Source of the DNA: Clostridium uliginosum
GTDB taxonomy: Bacteria; Bacillota; Clostridia; Clostridiales; Clostridiaceae
Direction of reading: 5' to 3'
Length of the DNA stretch: 64,000 nucleotides
Assembly: GCF_900112485.1 (NCBI RefSeq)
Contig: NZ_FOMG01000016.1
Span: 1-64,000, forward strand
How positions within the stretch are numbered: the stretch's first letter is position 1; each line of letters opens with the position of its first letter. Below, piece by piece: positions 23,890 through 33,500 of this stretch. The notes below the pieces were generated by a model. The model made no database searches. It was not told where the DNA came from and was given only the letters and a program-made list of their open reading frames with translations. A program made the translations under genes and the position numbers.

Positions 23890-26748
23890 TTACACAGTAA
23901 CTACATTTTCTCTAACCATTCTAACCATATAAGCTAATTCATCATCTCCTATGTTTACCTCATAAATTTGTTCTAAAATTCTTACACTCTGTCTAATTAA
24001 TATAAATTCATTAATATATTTATATCGATAATCTTCCAAATCTTTAAATATTATTTCATTTCTACCATGTTTTAGCTTATCTATAAGGAAACTCACATGA
24101 ATTAGTATTCCTATTTGCGCATCATGCTGAATTTTAACGTTTAAACTTTCCTCTATTTGTATTATCATTGTTCTAACATTAGCAACTAATTTTGTACAAT
24201 CTAATTCTGTTAGTTCATTTATTAGTGCTTTCCTTACCTTTAAAAAATCACGCTCAATATCAAGTAAGTTCTCCAAGTATCTTATTCCTTGTTCCATAAA
24301 AATATCTTGAGCAGATACAAACGGTACACCCTCAATAAATATGTTTACTGTTCCCACCACTGCTAATATTGTATATTTTTCTTTTAATCCACTTACCTTT
24401 TTTAAAAAATCTTCTTTATCCAGAATATCAAGAGGTATAATACTTACATTTTCTATATTTTTAAAATTGCTATTTATCCTTGTTTTTATTCTTTCTGCTG
24501 CACCTTCTCCTGTAAAACATGTAGTAATTATAATAAATTCTTTATCATTCTTATAATCCTCTTTAGACATTTGTATTGATGTCCTTCCTATCTCTTGGCA
24601 GGAATAATATATTGAATCCAAATTTCTACCATTTATCGCTTTTCTTCCTGCTTCTATAACAATTAATGTTGTTACCATATCAATTGTTTTAACTTTAATC
24701 CCTAGCTCATTGCTGATAATGTTTCCAAAGTTAATTAATGACCCCATATCAACTAATATTAATAAGCCTTTTTCAGTATACATTTCTTTAACCTTTTCCT
24801 TAGCTTTTTCAAGCATATATTCTGCTTTCATTGTTAGTGGCATATCTAATGCTTGTATATACTCTTCTCCTATCAAGGAGTTAGCTACTTCCACCATACT
24901 ACTAGCTGTGCTTGTTCCATGCATAATAACTAATACACTAACTTTTTCTTCTAATTGTTCACTATTTTCATCATTATATTCAGATAAAAACATAGTTATA
25001 TACCCTATTTCATCTAATGGAACATCTAAATTAAATTCTTTTTCAACAATCTTAACTATTTCCATTGCTACAATAAATTCTTCTCTGCATTCAGCTCTGA
25101 CAACATTAAGTTTAGGATGATATATCTTTTTCCCCGAAGAAATTCTTTCAATACTACCTTGTAAATGAAGCGATAATCCAAAGTAAACCTTCTGATTAAA
25201 TTCTCTTTGTAGTTTTTCAGATGCAATATCTAACATTTTTTCAACAACTGTTATTACTCTTAAATCAACAATTTTAGAAATTTCATCTTTTTTAAAATTT
25301 GTAGTTATTGTATTAATATATTTTTTAAAATACCTTTCAAAATCAATATTTAAAATATCATTAATACTAGTCTCATCCATTTTTTGCTTCTTTAATACCT
25401 CTATCTTCTTTTCTATGATTGAATAAAAACTCTTATTTTGAGGATTTTCTGTTTGATTAACTTCTAATTCAAAATTTCTTGATAAATTATCTTCATTTGA
25501 AAATCTTAAAATATCTGTCATATTTTTAGATATACAATCTATTTCTTTTCTATGTTCTTGAAGTTTCATTATTCCCTTTTGAACTCTAGGTTGCAAATCA
25601 CTTTGATCTACTATAATATAATTATTTTTGTTTATTTTATAATTTAAAAATGCCTTAGCACAAGAAAGCTGAACATCACTTTTTAATTGACCTATATTAT
25701 TAGGACAATCATATAATAAAAAAGATCTGATTGCATTTTTGCTTATATATATACTCTTTCCTAACCTCAATGATTCTGCTATTATAAATTCATTTAAAAG
25801 ATAATATCTTTCTTCTAATTTTCTTTCTCTTAACGGGGGTAAAACTATTATCATTGGAATTCTTCTAGTAAATGTTTTCAATAAAAACGATTGAGGTTGT
25901 TCAGTTGTCGCAGCTATAATTTGTACTTCAACTTTTATTTTTTTCTCAGTATCTCCCAGTAATCTAAAATATCCCTTATCAATGAAAGTAAATAACATTT
26001 CTTGCCCTTGTGGTGATAATCTGTGTATCTCATCTAAAAAAAATATTCCTCCATCTGCTTTCTTTAATAATCCTTCTTTATCGCAATCAGCACCAGTAAA
26101 TGCTCCTTTTTTCACCCCAAATATCTGTGCTACAACTAATTGTGGATTATCTGCATAATCTGCACAGTTAAATCTAACAAAAGGTGCATCATGCGCTATC
26201 ATATTTGATTCTTTAGCAAAGTAATACATAACCTCAGCAAATAATGACTTTCCTACACCTGTTTCACCCAATATTAAAGTGTGTAATCCTCTAGGTGGAT
26301 ATAATATGGCTGCTTTAGCTTGTTGTATTGGTAACTTAAGAGACTGCTTTGCACCTATAAGCATCTCTAAACTATCTTTATTTTCAACTAATTTTTCTTG
26401 TTTATTTTCCTTTGAAATATTTTCTTTATTTAAAATATAATCTTTATTTGAAATATAATCTTCATTTGAAATATAATCTTCATTTGAAATATTTTCTTCA
26501 TTTAAAATACAATGTTCATTTGAAACATAATCTTCTTTTAACATTTTAATACTGCTGTATAAAACAGGCCTGCCATCCTTTTTTTCCATTCTCTTTTCTT
26601 TATATAATTCATTTAAATATCTACTTATATTAGTACGATCTAATCCCATATATGAACTTAATTCAGCTGCTGTTACCCCTCTTTTCTTATCATTTTCAAG
26701 TTCATTTAGGCATTTCATAACTTCTTCTTTTCTCGTTAATCCCCCCAT
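23890..26748 (-). CDS. LevR/CelR-type sigma-54 activator with PRD and EIIA-like domains
   Basis: 952 residues from ATG 26748 (AGGAGG upstream; a longer frame exists but has no site). Order: winged-helix DNA-binding region (1-75, AAELSSYMGLDRTNISRYLN); a 6-residue tandem repeat (NEDYIS-like, ~72-108); AAA+ domain with Walker A GETGVGKS (~162) and the sigma-54 loop GAFTGAD (~216); PRD1 (HLQGSIERI, ~529); EIIA-Man-like domain with VLVIMHGTSTASS (~610); PRD2 (IGILIHVSFLIDKL, ~888). PTS phosphorylation of the PRD and EIIA histidines should tune activity. It activates RpoN promoters, and two such promoters flank it (23756 and 28942). It probably controls the PTS operon and the GH4 gene. Confidence 0.92.
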   Translation of the reverse strand: MGGLTRKEEVMKCLNELENDKKRGVTAAELSSYMGLDRTNISRYLNELYKEKRMEKKDGRPVLYSSIKMLKEDYVSNEHCILNEENISNEDYISNEDYISNKDYILNKENISKENKQEKLVENKDSLEMLIGAKQSLKLPIQQAKAAILYPPRGLHTLILGETGVGKSLFAEVMYYFAKESNMIAHDAPFVRFNCADYADNPQLVVAQIFGVKKGAFTGADCDKEGLLKKADGGIFFLDEIHRLSPQGQEMLFTFIDKGYFRLLGDTEKKIKVEVQIIAATTEQPQSFLLKTFTRRIPMIIVLPPLRERKLEERYYLLNEFIIAESLRLGKSIYISKNAIRSFLLYDCPNNIGQLKSDVQLSCAKAFLNYKINKNNYIIVDQSDLQPRVQKGIMKLQEHRKEIDCISKNMTDILRFSNEDNLSRNFELEVNQTENPQNKSFYSIIEKKIEVLKKQKMDETSINDILNIDFERYFKKYINTITTNFKKDEISKIVDLRVITVVEKMLDIASEKLQREFNQKVYFGLSLHLQGSIERISSGKKIYHPKLNVVRAECREEFIVAMEIVKIVEKEFNLDVPLDEIGYITMFLSEYNDENSEQLEEKVSVLVIMHGTSTASSMVEVANSLIGEEYIQALDMPLTMKAEYMLEKAKEKVKEMYTEKGLLILVDMGSLINFGNIISNELGIKVKTIDMVTTLIVIEAGRKAINGRNLDSIYYSCQEIGRTSIQMSKEDYKNDKEFIIITTCFTGEGAAERIKTRINSNFKNIENVSIIPLDILDKEDFLKKVSGLKEKYTILAVVGTVNIFIEGVPFVSAQDIFMEQGIRYLENLLDIERDFLKVRKALINELTELDCTKLVANVRTMIIQIEESLNVKIQHDAQIGILIHVSFLIDKLKHGRNEIIFKDLEDYRYKYINEFILIRQSVRILEQIYEVNIGDDELAYMVRMVRENVVTV
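26425..26537. repeat. 18-bp tandem repeat inside the regulator gene
   Basis: Six copies of an 18-bp unit such as TTCATTTGAAATATAATC, in frame, each adding six residues (NEDYIS variants). The number of copies may vary between strains. Confidence 0.8.
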
Positions 26749-26826
26749 CAAAATCCTCCTTCCCCTACAATAGATAACCCACTTATAAAATATAAAGAAC
26801 AAAAGTGGCTGCGCCACGCTCTTTTA

Positions 26827-26955
26827 GTTGAGAGTTGATAATTAAGAATTGAGAGTTATTGGTGGAAAACCACAGGTTTTCTAAAAATATATATTTTAAA
26901 ATTCCATAAAGGATTTTTTTCCTTAACTCTCCACTTTTCACTCTCAATTCTCAAC
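26827..26955. repeat. Family E inverted-repeat element
   Basis: GTTGAGAGTTGATAATTAAG...CACTCTCAATTCTCAAC. The ends are complementary. A truncated copy with the same right end lies at 29212-29254. Confidence 0.75.
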
Positions 26956-27028
26956 TAACACTTGCTTTAACCTTAGATTTTATCAGCATTTCAATCTTAA
27001 AATATTCTATAATTTCCTATACATAAAT

Positions 27029-27053
27029 AAAAGGACAATATGCTTGTCCTTTT
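27029..27053. terminator. Terminator downstream of the GH4 gene
   Basis: AAAAGGACAA pairs perfectly with TTGTCCTTTT over a 5-nt loop. T-runs are present on both strands, so it may also work against plus-strand transcription. Confidence 0.65.
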
Positions 27054-27160
27054 TGATTTATACTAAGTCAGAAAGTATTCTAATAGACATCTATTAGCAA
27101 AACTTACCTTCTTGTTATTGCACAAAATATACGCACATCTTTGCCCTGTTATTTTCTAAT

Positions 27161-27383
27161 GACTATGTTTTAGAATAGTGTTGATATTTTAATATAAAGG
27201 CGAACTGGCATTGGAATTTGCTTTGTAGAACTCTTAATGAATATTTGTACTATTAACGCTTGTCATAATCTTTGATTAGGAGCATGCATTAATAGGACTA
27301 ATATTCATTTTAGAGTTCTTAAAGTGAATTCAACTGTCCATGAGCTTTATATTACAATATCAGCATTCACTTAAAAAATAGTC
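27161..27383. mobile_element. Family A element just after the GH4 gene
   Basis: GACTATGTTTTAGAATAGTG...CACTTAAAAAATAGTC. It starts 8 bp past the GH4 stop codon. Confidence 0.85.
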
Positions 27384-27390
27384 AATTAAT

Positions 27391-28761
27391 TTAATAAGTT
27401 AATGTTTGTTTATCTAATTCATTTATTATCTTAGCAAATTGAAGTAAATATTTTTTATGTGCTAATAATAATTCATTTAGTACTTCTTTAGCAATTTTTC
27501 CACTTGGAATTAGTGGATTTATTGTAAAAGCATGAATAGCTTCATTATAGCTACCTTTAATGGCTGCTGAAATTGTTGTTTGTTCCATTGATTTCATTAA
27601 TTGAAGCATTCCTTTTGCTGGTATATCTAGCTTTCCAAAATTTATTGGTTCTGGACCATGTGCTGTTATTATACTTGAAACTTCTGCAATTGAATCATAT
27701 GGAAGATCTGAAACTGAACCATTATTAATAGTACAAACCACCATTGTTGTCTTCTTATCATTATATATTGAACATATAACTTCACATGCAGCATCACTAT
27801 AGTAAGCCCCTCCACGTTTAGTTAATTGTTCTGGCTTATAATCTAATTTAACATCCTTATATAATTCAAACAATTCTGCTTCAGTTCTTTTTACAACTTC
27901 TGCTCTTGTTTTACCTGTTGAAAAACTTTCTAATTCTTCTTTTAACATATCATCTGTAGCATAATAATAATTATGATATGGACAAGGTAATAATCCCAAA
28001 TCTTTTATTTGTTCATATATAAACTTTGAGTCCTTAATATTAGCCACTACTGTTTCATTATTTGAACCTGAATTTTCTGGATTATATAGTAATTCTATTA
28101 ATTCAGCTGTTCTTTCATTTCCTTCATTATCCCAAACTCTGTGCCAATGAAAATGATTTAATCCTGCAAATTTAAAGAATAAATCTTCTTCTGGAATTTC
28201 TAATGCTTTGCTATCTTGCTTCATACAATTAATTGGAACATTACATAATCCAATTGTTCTATTCCATCCACCATATTTAATTGCAGCTTCTGCTATCATT
28301 CCTGCTGGATTTGTAAAATTTATAAGCCATGCATTAGGACATAACTCTTTCATATCTTCTATTATATCTAAAATTACTGGAATTGTCCTAAATGCTTTAA
28401 ACATTCCTCCTGCTCCATTAGTTTCTTGTCCAATTAATCCATGACTTAAAGGAATTCTTTCATCTTTTATTCTTGCATCTAAAAGACCTACTCTAAATTG
28501 AGTTGATACAAAATCTGCATCCTTTAACGCTTGTCTCCTGTCTAATGTTAAATTGACTTTCCAATCTAATCCTGCGGCCTTAACCATTCTTTGAGCCATA
28601 GCACCTACAATTTCTAGCTTTTCTTTTCCCTCTTCAATATCAACAAGCCATATTTCTTCAATAGGCAATTCATTACTACGTTTTATGAATCCTTCAATTA
28701 ATTCTGGAGTATAGCTTGAACCCCCTCCAATAGTAACTATTTTTATTTTCTTATTTTTCAT
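27391..28761 (-). CDS. GH4 family 6-phospho-beta-glucosidase
   Basis: 456 residues. NAD-binding N-terminus KIVTIGGGSSYTPELIEGFI (8-27), then EIWLVDIEEG, DADFVSTQFRVG, ETNGAGGMFKAFRTIP, NFTNPAGM (~148-155), GLCNVP with the metal-binding Cys (~170), and GLNHFHW (~200). These are the marks of LicH/CelF-type GH4 enzymes, which use NAD+ and a divalent metal to open phosphorylated beta-glycosides by redox-assisted elimination. It would hydrolyse the disaccharide phosphate delivered by the nearby PTS. It is transcribed alone from a sigma-54 promoter at 28942, with the same upstream dyad as the PTS operon. Confidence 0.92.
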   Translation of the reverse strand: MKNKKIKIVTIGGGSSYTPELIEGFIKRSNELPIEEIWLVDIEEGKEKLEIVGAMAQRMVKAAGLDWKVNLTLDRRQALKDADFVSTQFRVGLLDARIKDERIPLSHGLIGQETNGAGGMFKAFRTIPVILDIIEDMKELCPNAWLINFTNPAGMIAEAAIKYGGWNRTIGLCNVPINCMKQDSKALEIPEEDLFFKFAGLNHFHWHRVWDNEGNERTAELIELLYNPENSGSNNETVVANIKDSKFIYEQIKDLGLLPCPYHNYYYATDDMLKEELESFSTGKTRAEVVKRTEAELFELYKDVKLDYKPEQLTKRGGAYYSDAACEVICSIYNDKKTTMVVCTINNGSVSDLPYDSIAEVSSIITAHGPEPINFGKLDIPAKGMLQLMKSMEQTTISAAIKGSYNEAIHAFTINPLIPSGKIAKEVLNELLLAHKKYLLQFAKIINELDKQTLTY

Positions 28762-28796
28762 AATTAACCCTCCATCTTAGCGATATATATTTCTTT

Positions 28797-28855
28797 AGGC
28801 ACATGAAATAAAATAACAAGTCCAAAATGCTATGCATATTTTTTTGAATGCGCCT
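28797..28855. mobile_element. Family B element in the GH4 leader
   Basis: AGGCACATGAAATAAAATAA...TTTTTTTGAATGCGCCT, with TTA on both sides. It lies between the sigma-54 promoter and the GH4 start. Confidence 0.78.
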
Positions 28856-28941
28856 TATAAATAATCCCTATCATTACTAACACCCTAAATATGTAAAAAT
28901 ATAAAGAACTCTGTTTATTTTTTTCTTACACTCTTATATAG

Positions 28942-28958
28942 AGCAATTATGGTGCCAA
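28942..28958 (-). promoter_or_regulatory. Sigma-54 (-24/-12) promoter of the GH4 gene
   Basis: The minus strand reads TTGGCACCATAATTGCT, essentially the RpoN consensus (TGGCAC-N5-TTGC). Confidence 0.88.
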
Positions 28959-28986
28959 GGTTTCATATATTTATAAATCAAAGCTA

Positions 28987-29001
28987 AGTGGCTTTATCAC
29001 T
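28987..29001. promoter_or_regulatory. Putative activator-binding dyad, GH4 promoter
   Basis: AGTGGCTTTATCACT, identical to 23801-23815 and at the same 29-bp distance from the -24 box. Confidence 0.6.
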
Positions 29002-29035
29002 AGATTATAAATTCTTTTTAGCGTGTAAAATCAAA

Positions 29036-29066
29036 AAATAGTATGTAACTTACATTACACACTATT
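29036..29066 (-). terminator. Hairpin homologous to the regulator's terminator
   Basis: AAATAGTATGTAA pairs imperfectly with TTACACACTATTT; T-runs are on both sides. It follows a relic reading frame. Confidence 0.55.
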
Positions 29067-29160
29067 TTTTAGTATTACACCGTATATTTAATATTCTTTT
29101 CAAATTTATTAAATCTGTTGGTTCATAAACTTCATCTGCTACTTTAAAACACAAGTCTTG
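29062..29160 (-). pseudogene. C-terminal relic of a deleted gene
   Basis: The minus strand encodes QDLCF then KVADEVYEPTDLINLKRIL, then NIRCNTKK and a stop, with an in-frame stop just upstream of the Gln. It lies where the copied locus at 23890 has its activator gene, between homologous upstream and downstream flanks. It does not resemble the activator's own C-terminus. The family is not recognised. Confidence 0.4.
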
Positions 29161-29184
29161 TTATGTAGTTATTTGGAGATACAA

Positions 29185-29330
29185 CAAAAGTGGCTGTGCC
29201 ACACTTTTTAGTTGAATGTGCCTCAGCTCTCCACTTTTCACTCTGAATTCTCAACTAACACTTGCTTTAACCTTAGATTTTATCAGCATTTCAATCTTAA
29301 AACATTATATAATTTCCTATATATTAAAAT
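29185..29330. repeat. Degenerate copy of the activator's upstream region
   Basis: AAAAGTGGCTGTGCCACACT and the stretch from CTCTCCACTTTTCACTCT to TCAGCATTTCAATCTTAAAA match 26806-27002 almost base for base, with the central part of family E deleted. Confidence 0.7.
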
Positions 29331-29362
29331 AAGGCAACCTTTCATTACGAAAAGTCGCCTTA
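29330..29362 (-). terminator. Terminator of the toxin-immunity operon
   Basis: AAGGCAACCTTTC pairs with GAAAAGTCGCCTT; TTATTTTAAT follows on the minus strand. Confidence 0.7.
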
Positions 29363-29388
29363 TTATCATGATTTTTATATATTATATT

Positions 29389-29829
29389 CTATTCCAAAAG
29401 AATATCTTGAGGACCAACATCAATTTTCTGTTTGTCACTAATTAAAATAGCCATCCCATGTTCCATATCCCAAGAACAGTCACATAGAACTCCTATACTT
29501 CCTGATTCAAGGATCAGAATAGAACTTGGCTTAACAATTTTCAAGATATCATCTGGAATCTCATCAAAATTAATATATGGTAATACTTCATTTTTCATTT
29601 CTTGAATATATTCTTTTGTCTTCTTTAATGATATATCAGAAATATTTAATAAGTTTTCTTTAAAGCTCAGATAACCTTGCCTTTGATTAACATTAACACT
29701 TTCATTTTCATAGGCAGAAACAACTATTTTTAATCTCATATCATGTCCCCACCATTTTAAAACATCCTCTTTTGTCCAACCCCTATTATATGTTAGTAAA
29801 CCTAAAGCTTCATCATTTATACTACTCAT
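29389..29829 (-). CDS. Probable immunity protein (DUF6985-like) for the adjacent HNH toxin
   Basis: 146 residues, no signal peptide. The C-terminal part, ILKIVKPSSILILESGSIGV then LCDCSWDMEHGMAILISD, is the recognisable core of DUF6985-type proteins, which occur as immunity partners of polymorphic toxins. It begins about 40 bp after the toxin stop on the same strand, with AGGAGG upstream. By the usual rule of toxin followed by its neutraliser, it should bind and block the nuclease domain. Complete and intact. The assignment rests on motif memory plus position. Confidence 0.7.
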   Translation of the reverse strand: MSSINDEALGLLTYNRGWTKEDVLKWWGHDMRLKIVVSAYENESVNVNQRQGYLSFKENLLNISDISLKKTKEYIQEMKNEVLPYINFDEIPDDILKIVKPSSILILESGSIGVLCDCSWDMEHGMAILISDKQKIDVGPQDILLE

Positions 29830-29869
29830 TTTTTGCCTCCTGTTAACTCATTTTATCAAAGTTACTATT

Positions 29870-30511
29870 TTAATTAACTTCTGTAGAAGATTGTTCTTTT
29901 GAATGTGCCTTAGCTTCAGAAACTCCACCTGAATGACGAACATTTCCGTGTACCTCATTTGGTACTTTTTCCATGGTCTTACAATCACTTCGTTCATGCC
30001 AAGTATATTTATTTTCTTTCATCCAGTCTTTGACTTCTTCTTTTGTACACCCACGTTCCTCTGCTAACTTTTCAGTAGCTTGATCAAAATTTCCACCCTT
30101 TCCATAACGTCTAGATGAAAAATCATCTATTTCAACAGTTCCCTTTGAAACTTCTGAGAAATCTGGTTTACCATCTTTAAATGGAATACTGTCTATTCCA
30201 TATTTATCTAAAATTTCTCCCCATGTCAATCCATCAGGATTAGCATATCTACTTTCTGGGATATGATCGCGATCCGGATACCAATTTGAGTTTCCTCGTT
30301 CTCCGTCCCATGTGCCTCCATGCCCTTCAAGCGGACATCCTTTAGCATCATTTGCTTCTCCAGTTTCTTTTTTATTCCCTAAAGGCTTATCAGCATCTTC
30401 AAAAGATTGTGAATTTGATTTTAAGTCTTCATTGAAGTTTGGCATAAAATCTTTATATGACGATACTTCTTTTACAGTTTCTTTTAATGCATTCACTAAT
30501 CCTTCTATCAT
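29870..30511 (-). CDS. HNH/endonuclease VII-type toxin of the WHH group
   Basis: 213 residues. Residues 1-70 are a variable leader (LVNALKETVKEVSSYKDFMP). Residues ~75-205 form the toxin: GTWDGERGNSNWYPDRDHIP, SIPFKDGKPDFSEVSKGTVE, then YTWHERSDCKTMEKVPNEVH (~169-188) and NVRHSGG. This fits the WHH toxin domain, with E where the second H of WHH usually stands. No signal peptide or known trafficking domain is present. The ATG overlaps the HerA-like ATPase stop by 4 bp, so the two are translated together. It probably cuts nucleic acid in a target cell or in the host under control of the locus. Confidence 0.75.
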   Translation of the reverse strand: MIEGLVNALKETVKEVSSYKDFMPNFNEDLKSNSQSFEDADKPLGNKKETGEANDAKGCPLEGHGGTWDGERGNSNWYPDRDHIPESRYANPDGLTWGEILDKYGIDSIPFKDGKPDFSEVSKGTVEIDDFSSRRYGKGGNFDQATEKLAEERGCTKEEVKDWMKENKYTWHERSDCKTMEKVPNEVHGNVRHSGGVSEAKAHSKEQSSTEVN

Positions 30512-33500
30512 AATACCTTCCCCCTCATGTAATCACTCCAACCAAAGTAGAAGTTCTCCAAATCTTTTTCTTCCTTAGCTTTTTCTCTTAATATACATTG
30601 AAGAATACCATTTCTATATTCTTCATCTATTTCATACACAATTGGGTCAATATTATCTAAAACAATTATATTCCATTCCTCTATATCTTCAGTATTTTTA
30701 GCTAATTTAAGTGCTTCATCTTTAGAATATAGTTTTGAAATTATTCCTGATATATGTTTTAATTCAGATAAATCCTTTGTTTTTAGTGTTTTTATTATAT
30801 TAATTTTTAAATCAGAAGTGAAGTTTGATTTTATTAACTTTTCTTCTAATTCATCAATATCATAATCAATTTTTTCTCCTACATGCTTAGAAAGTAATAT
30901 TTTACTCAAATCTTTCTTAAAGGATTTATTAAATTCATTAGACTCTTCTCTTTCTACTAATTCTTTTTCTTCATTTTCAAATCTATCTACCTTGCATAAT
31001 ACTGGTTCTAACCAATTGTTTTGATATACTGCTGCTACTCCTGTTTCAAGTTTTGCTAATTCCACTATTTGATCATCATTTAATCCAGCTGCTTTACCTA
31101 CAAGTTCCCTATCAGATTGTTCTGGTAATCTTAATATTATTTTTGTATTGGTATTTCTTATAGCTGACATATCCAATAAACCTGGAGCTTGATCTGCTAT
31201 TATAAATCCTTCTCCATAAGTTCTTATTTCTGCAATCAAATTTGATATCATTTCAACTGATTTACCAATCATATTAGAACCTTCAGATGATTGTTCAGTA
31301 GAAGTTTTCTTTAATATATTATGTGCTTCCTCTAAAACTGTAATATGTTTTAGTGGTAAATTCATTCCACCTTGTGACATTCTATGTTCTTGAAGTCTCA
31401 TTATAAGTATTCCCATAATCATTGACTTTGTTTCAACTGAACCTACTCTACTTAAATCTACAATAACATTAGAATCAAAAAGAATATCATTATCTATTTC
31501 ATCACTAGCAAATATTCTTCCATTAATTCCATTAGTAAGAGATTTAACTCTTGTAACTAATGACCCTACATAATTTCCTTTTACTTCTTCAGAAAATGCT
31601 GATTCATTTACTACTTGGTTTAGTTTAATTAAAACATCTGCAAAAGTTGGAAATAAATTTTCATTGTATCTATTTTCCGATAAATCTAAATCCCAGCCTG
31701 AATCTTCGTAAGCTCTTTCTACTGCATCTTTCAATACAGCTGGCATTGCTGCATACATTGGCCAACAAACATTAAATATTTCTATTAATCTATCAATATG
31801 CTCTAATACATGTATTTCTTTAGAAAACTTGAACGGATTTATTTTTAGTAGCTTTGTTTTATAAGGATTTGTTCCAAGAACAGTTACATCTTCCCTATGA
31901 CCTAAAACATTCTTGTATTCTCCTTTAGCTGGCTCTATTACTAAAAATTTAACCTCTCTATCATTTAAGCTTTCTAACATATTATAAATTGTATTTGATT
32001 TACCTGAACCTGTTGAACCTGTTATAAAAGTATGCATAGCAAGACTTTGTTTATCCAATTCCACTGATGTACCTTCACATTGTCCCATATGATATATGTT
32101 ACCAAGTTTAAATCTATTATCACTCTTTTTATTAGAAAGCGTAAATATATTTCTTCCAAATTCAGTACATTGAACAACTGGTAAGCCTACAATAGATTTC
32201 TTAGGTAATGCTAATTGTATTGCAAGTTCTTTACCACTAACTATAGATGCTGGTGAAACTTTAATCTGCTCTTCATTTGATAAACTTAATTTAAATATTG
32301 GGTGTGATAACTTTTCAAGATACTTGCATACCTTCTTATTAGATTTTCCATCATACCAAGTGTTTATAACTGATGATTCAACAGATGAATTTTCTCCTCT
32401 CATTAAAGCATTATATGAACTTGACGCTCTCTCATTAACAGCTGCATTATTTGAAATAAAGTATGCTGCAAAACTAAATGTTCCAAAATCCTCACATCTT
32501 TTAATACGTTCTAATTGCTCATCTATCTTTTCAAGTAAGCTCTTAACACTTCTGTTTTCATAGCTTATTTGTATACTTCTTCCTCTTGTATTACCTTCAC
32601 TTGTTGACGTACTATTTTGATTAGATTTAGAATTACTATTTCCTTCTTGATTACTTTCCCCATATGATTTTGATGTGTTATATGTTTCTCCAGTTGTTGT
32701 ATTACTTGATGTAGTAGTACTCCCAATTAAAGCACTACCTATTGCTCCAACTGCACTTCCTATTGCCCCACCAATAGCTCCTGCTACTATTGCTCCACCA
32801 GGTCCTGCCACTGCTCCAATAGACCCTGCAACTACTGTCCCTATAGCACTACCAGCAGTTGCACCTGCAGCGCTAACTAGTCCACCTAAATTTTTAGTTT
32901 TTGATTTACCAAAACTATCAGATTTACTCCATCCATTAGATTCAGATTGATTTTGTGTATAGCTTATACTTGTATTAACTGTTTCAGTCATTCCAATAGT
33001 ATTTCCTTCAGTTAATGTTAAAGTATCACTTTCATTAAAAGATAATTCACTCTTAAGAAAAGGTGTAAGCTGAGAATATAAACTTTCATATCCTGATTTC
33101 ATCATTTGAACTTGTTCATTAGAAACAGGATCTGCTAAAAGAATTGCAGTATAATTTTTATCCTTAACAGAATCAACAAATTTTTCAAGCCCTTGAATAT
33201 AATTTTCCGCATCCTTATTATCATTTAATCTAAGTGCTGCTACTCCAGATACAGATGTAATAATTTTACTTTCATCTTCAATATCAAAAATATCATCAAA
33301 TAAATTTTCAAGTTTTTTATTTGTTAGATTATCTAATTCACTTCCTGCAAAATTTGATTTAAACGTCCCATCTAATATATCTGCTTGAACAGTTAAATCA
33401 TTTTCTTCATCTTTGTTTATAACTCCAATATAATAATCAATCTTTTTTCCATCACTATTAATAATAGTTGCAACAGAAGCACCACTTAAAGAAGCTGCAT

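Larger units (their letters stand above)
26749..27160. other. Region upstream of the regulator: family E repeat, terminator and repeat debris
   Basis: It contains GTGGCTGCGCCAC, the family E repeat (26827-26955), a segment shared with 29255-29320, the terminator at 27029, and a decayed family B piece (27063-27160). The regulator promoter must lie here but is not evident. Confidence 0.5.

Noticed and set aside
17806..27000. Various antisense frames over nhaA, the PTS genes and the activator
   Set aside because: The minus-strand genes have full family motifs and good start sites; the opposite frames have neither.
29062..29160. Relic as the C-terminus of a second LevR-type activator
   Set aside because: The encoded tail does not resemble the end of the intact activator (YMVRMVRENVVTV), so identity was left open.
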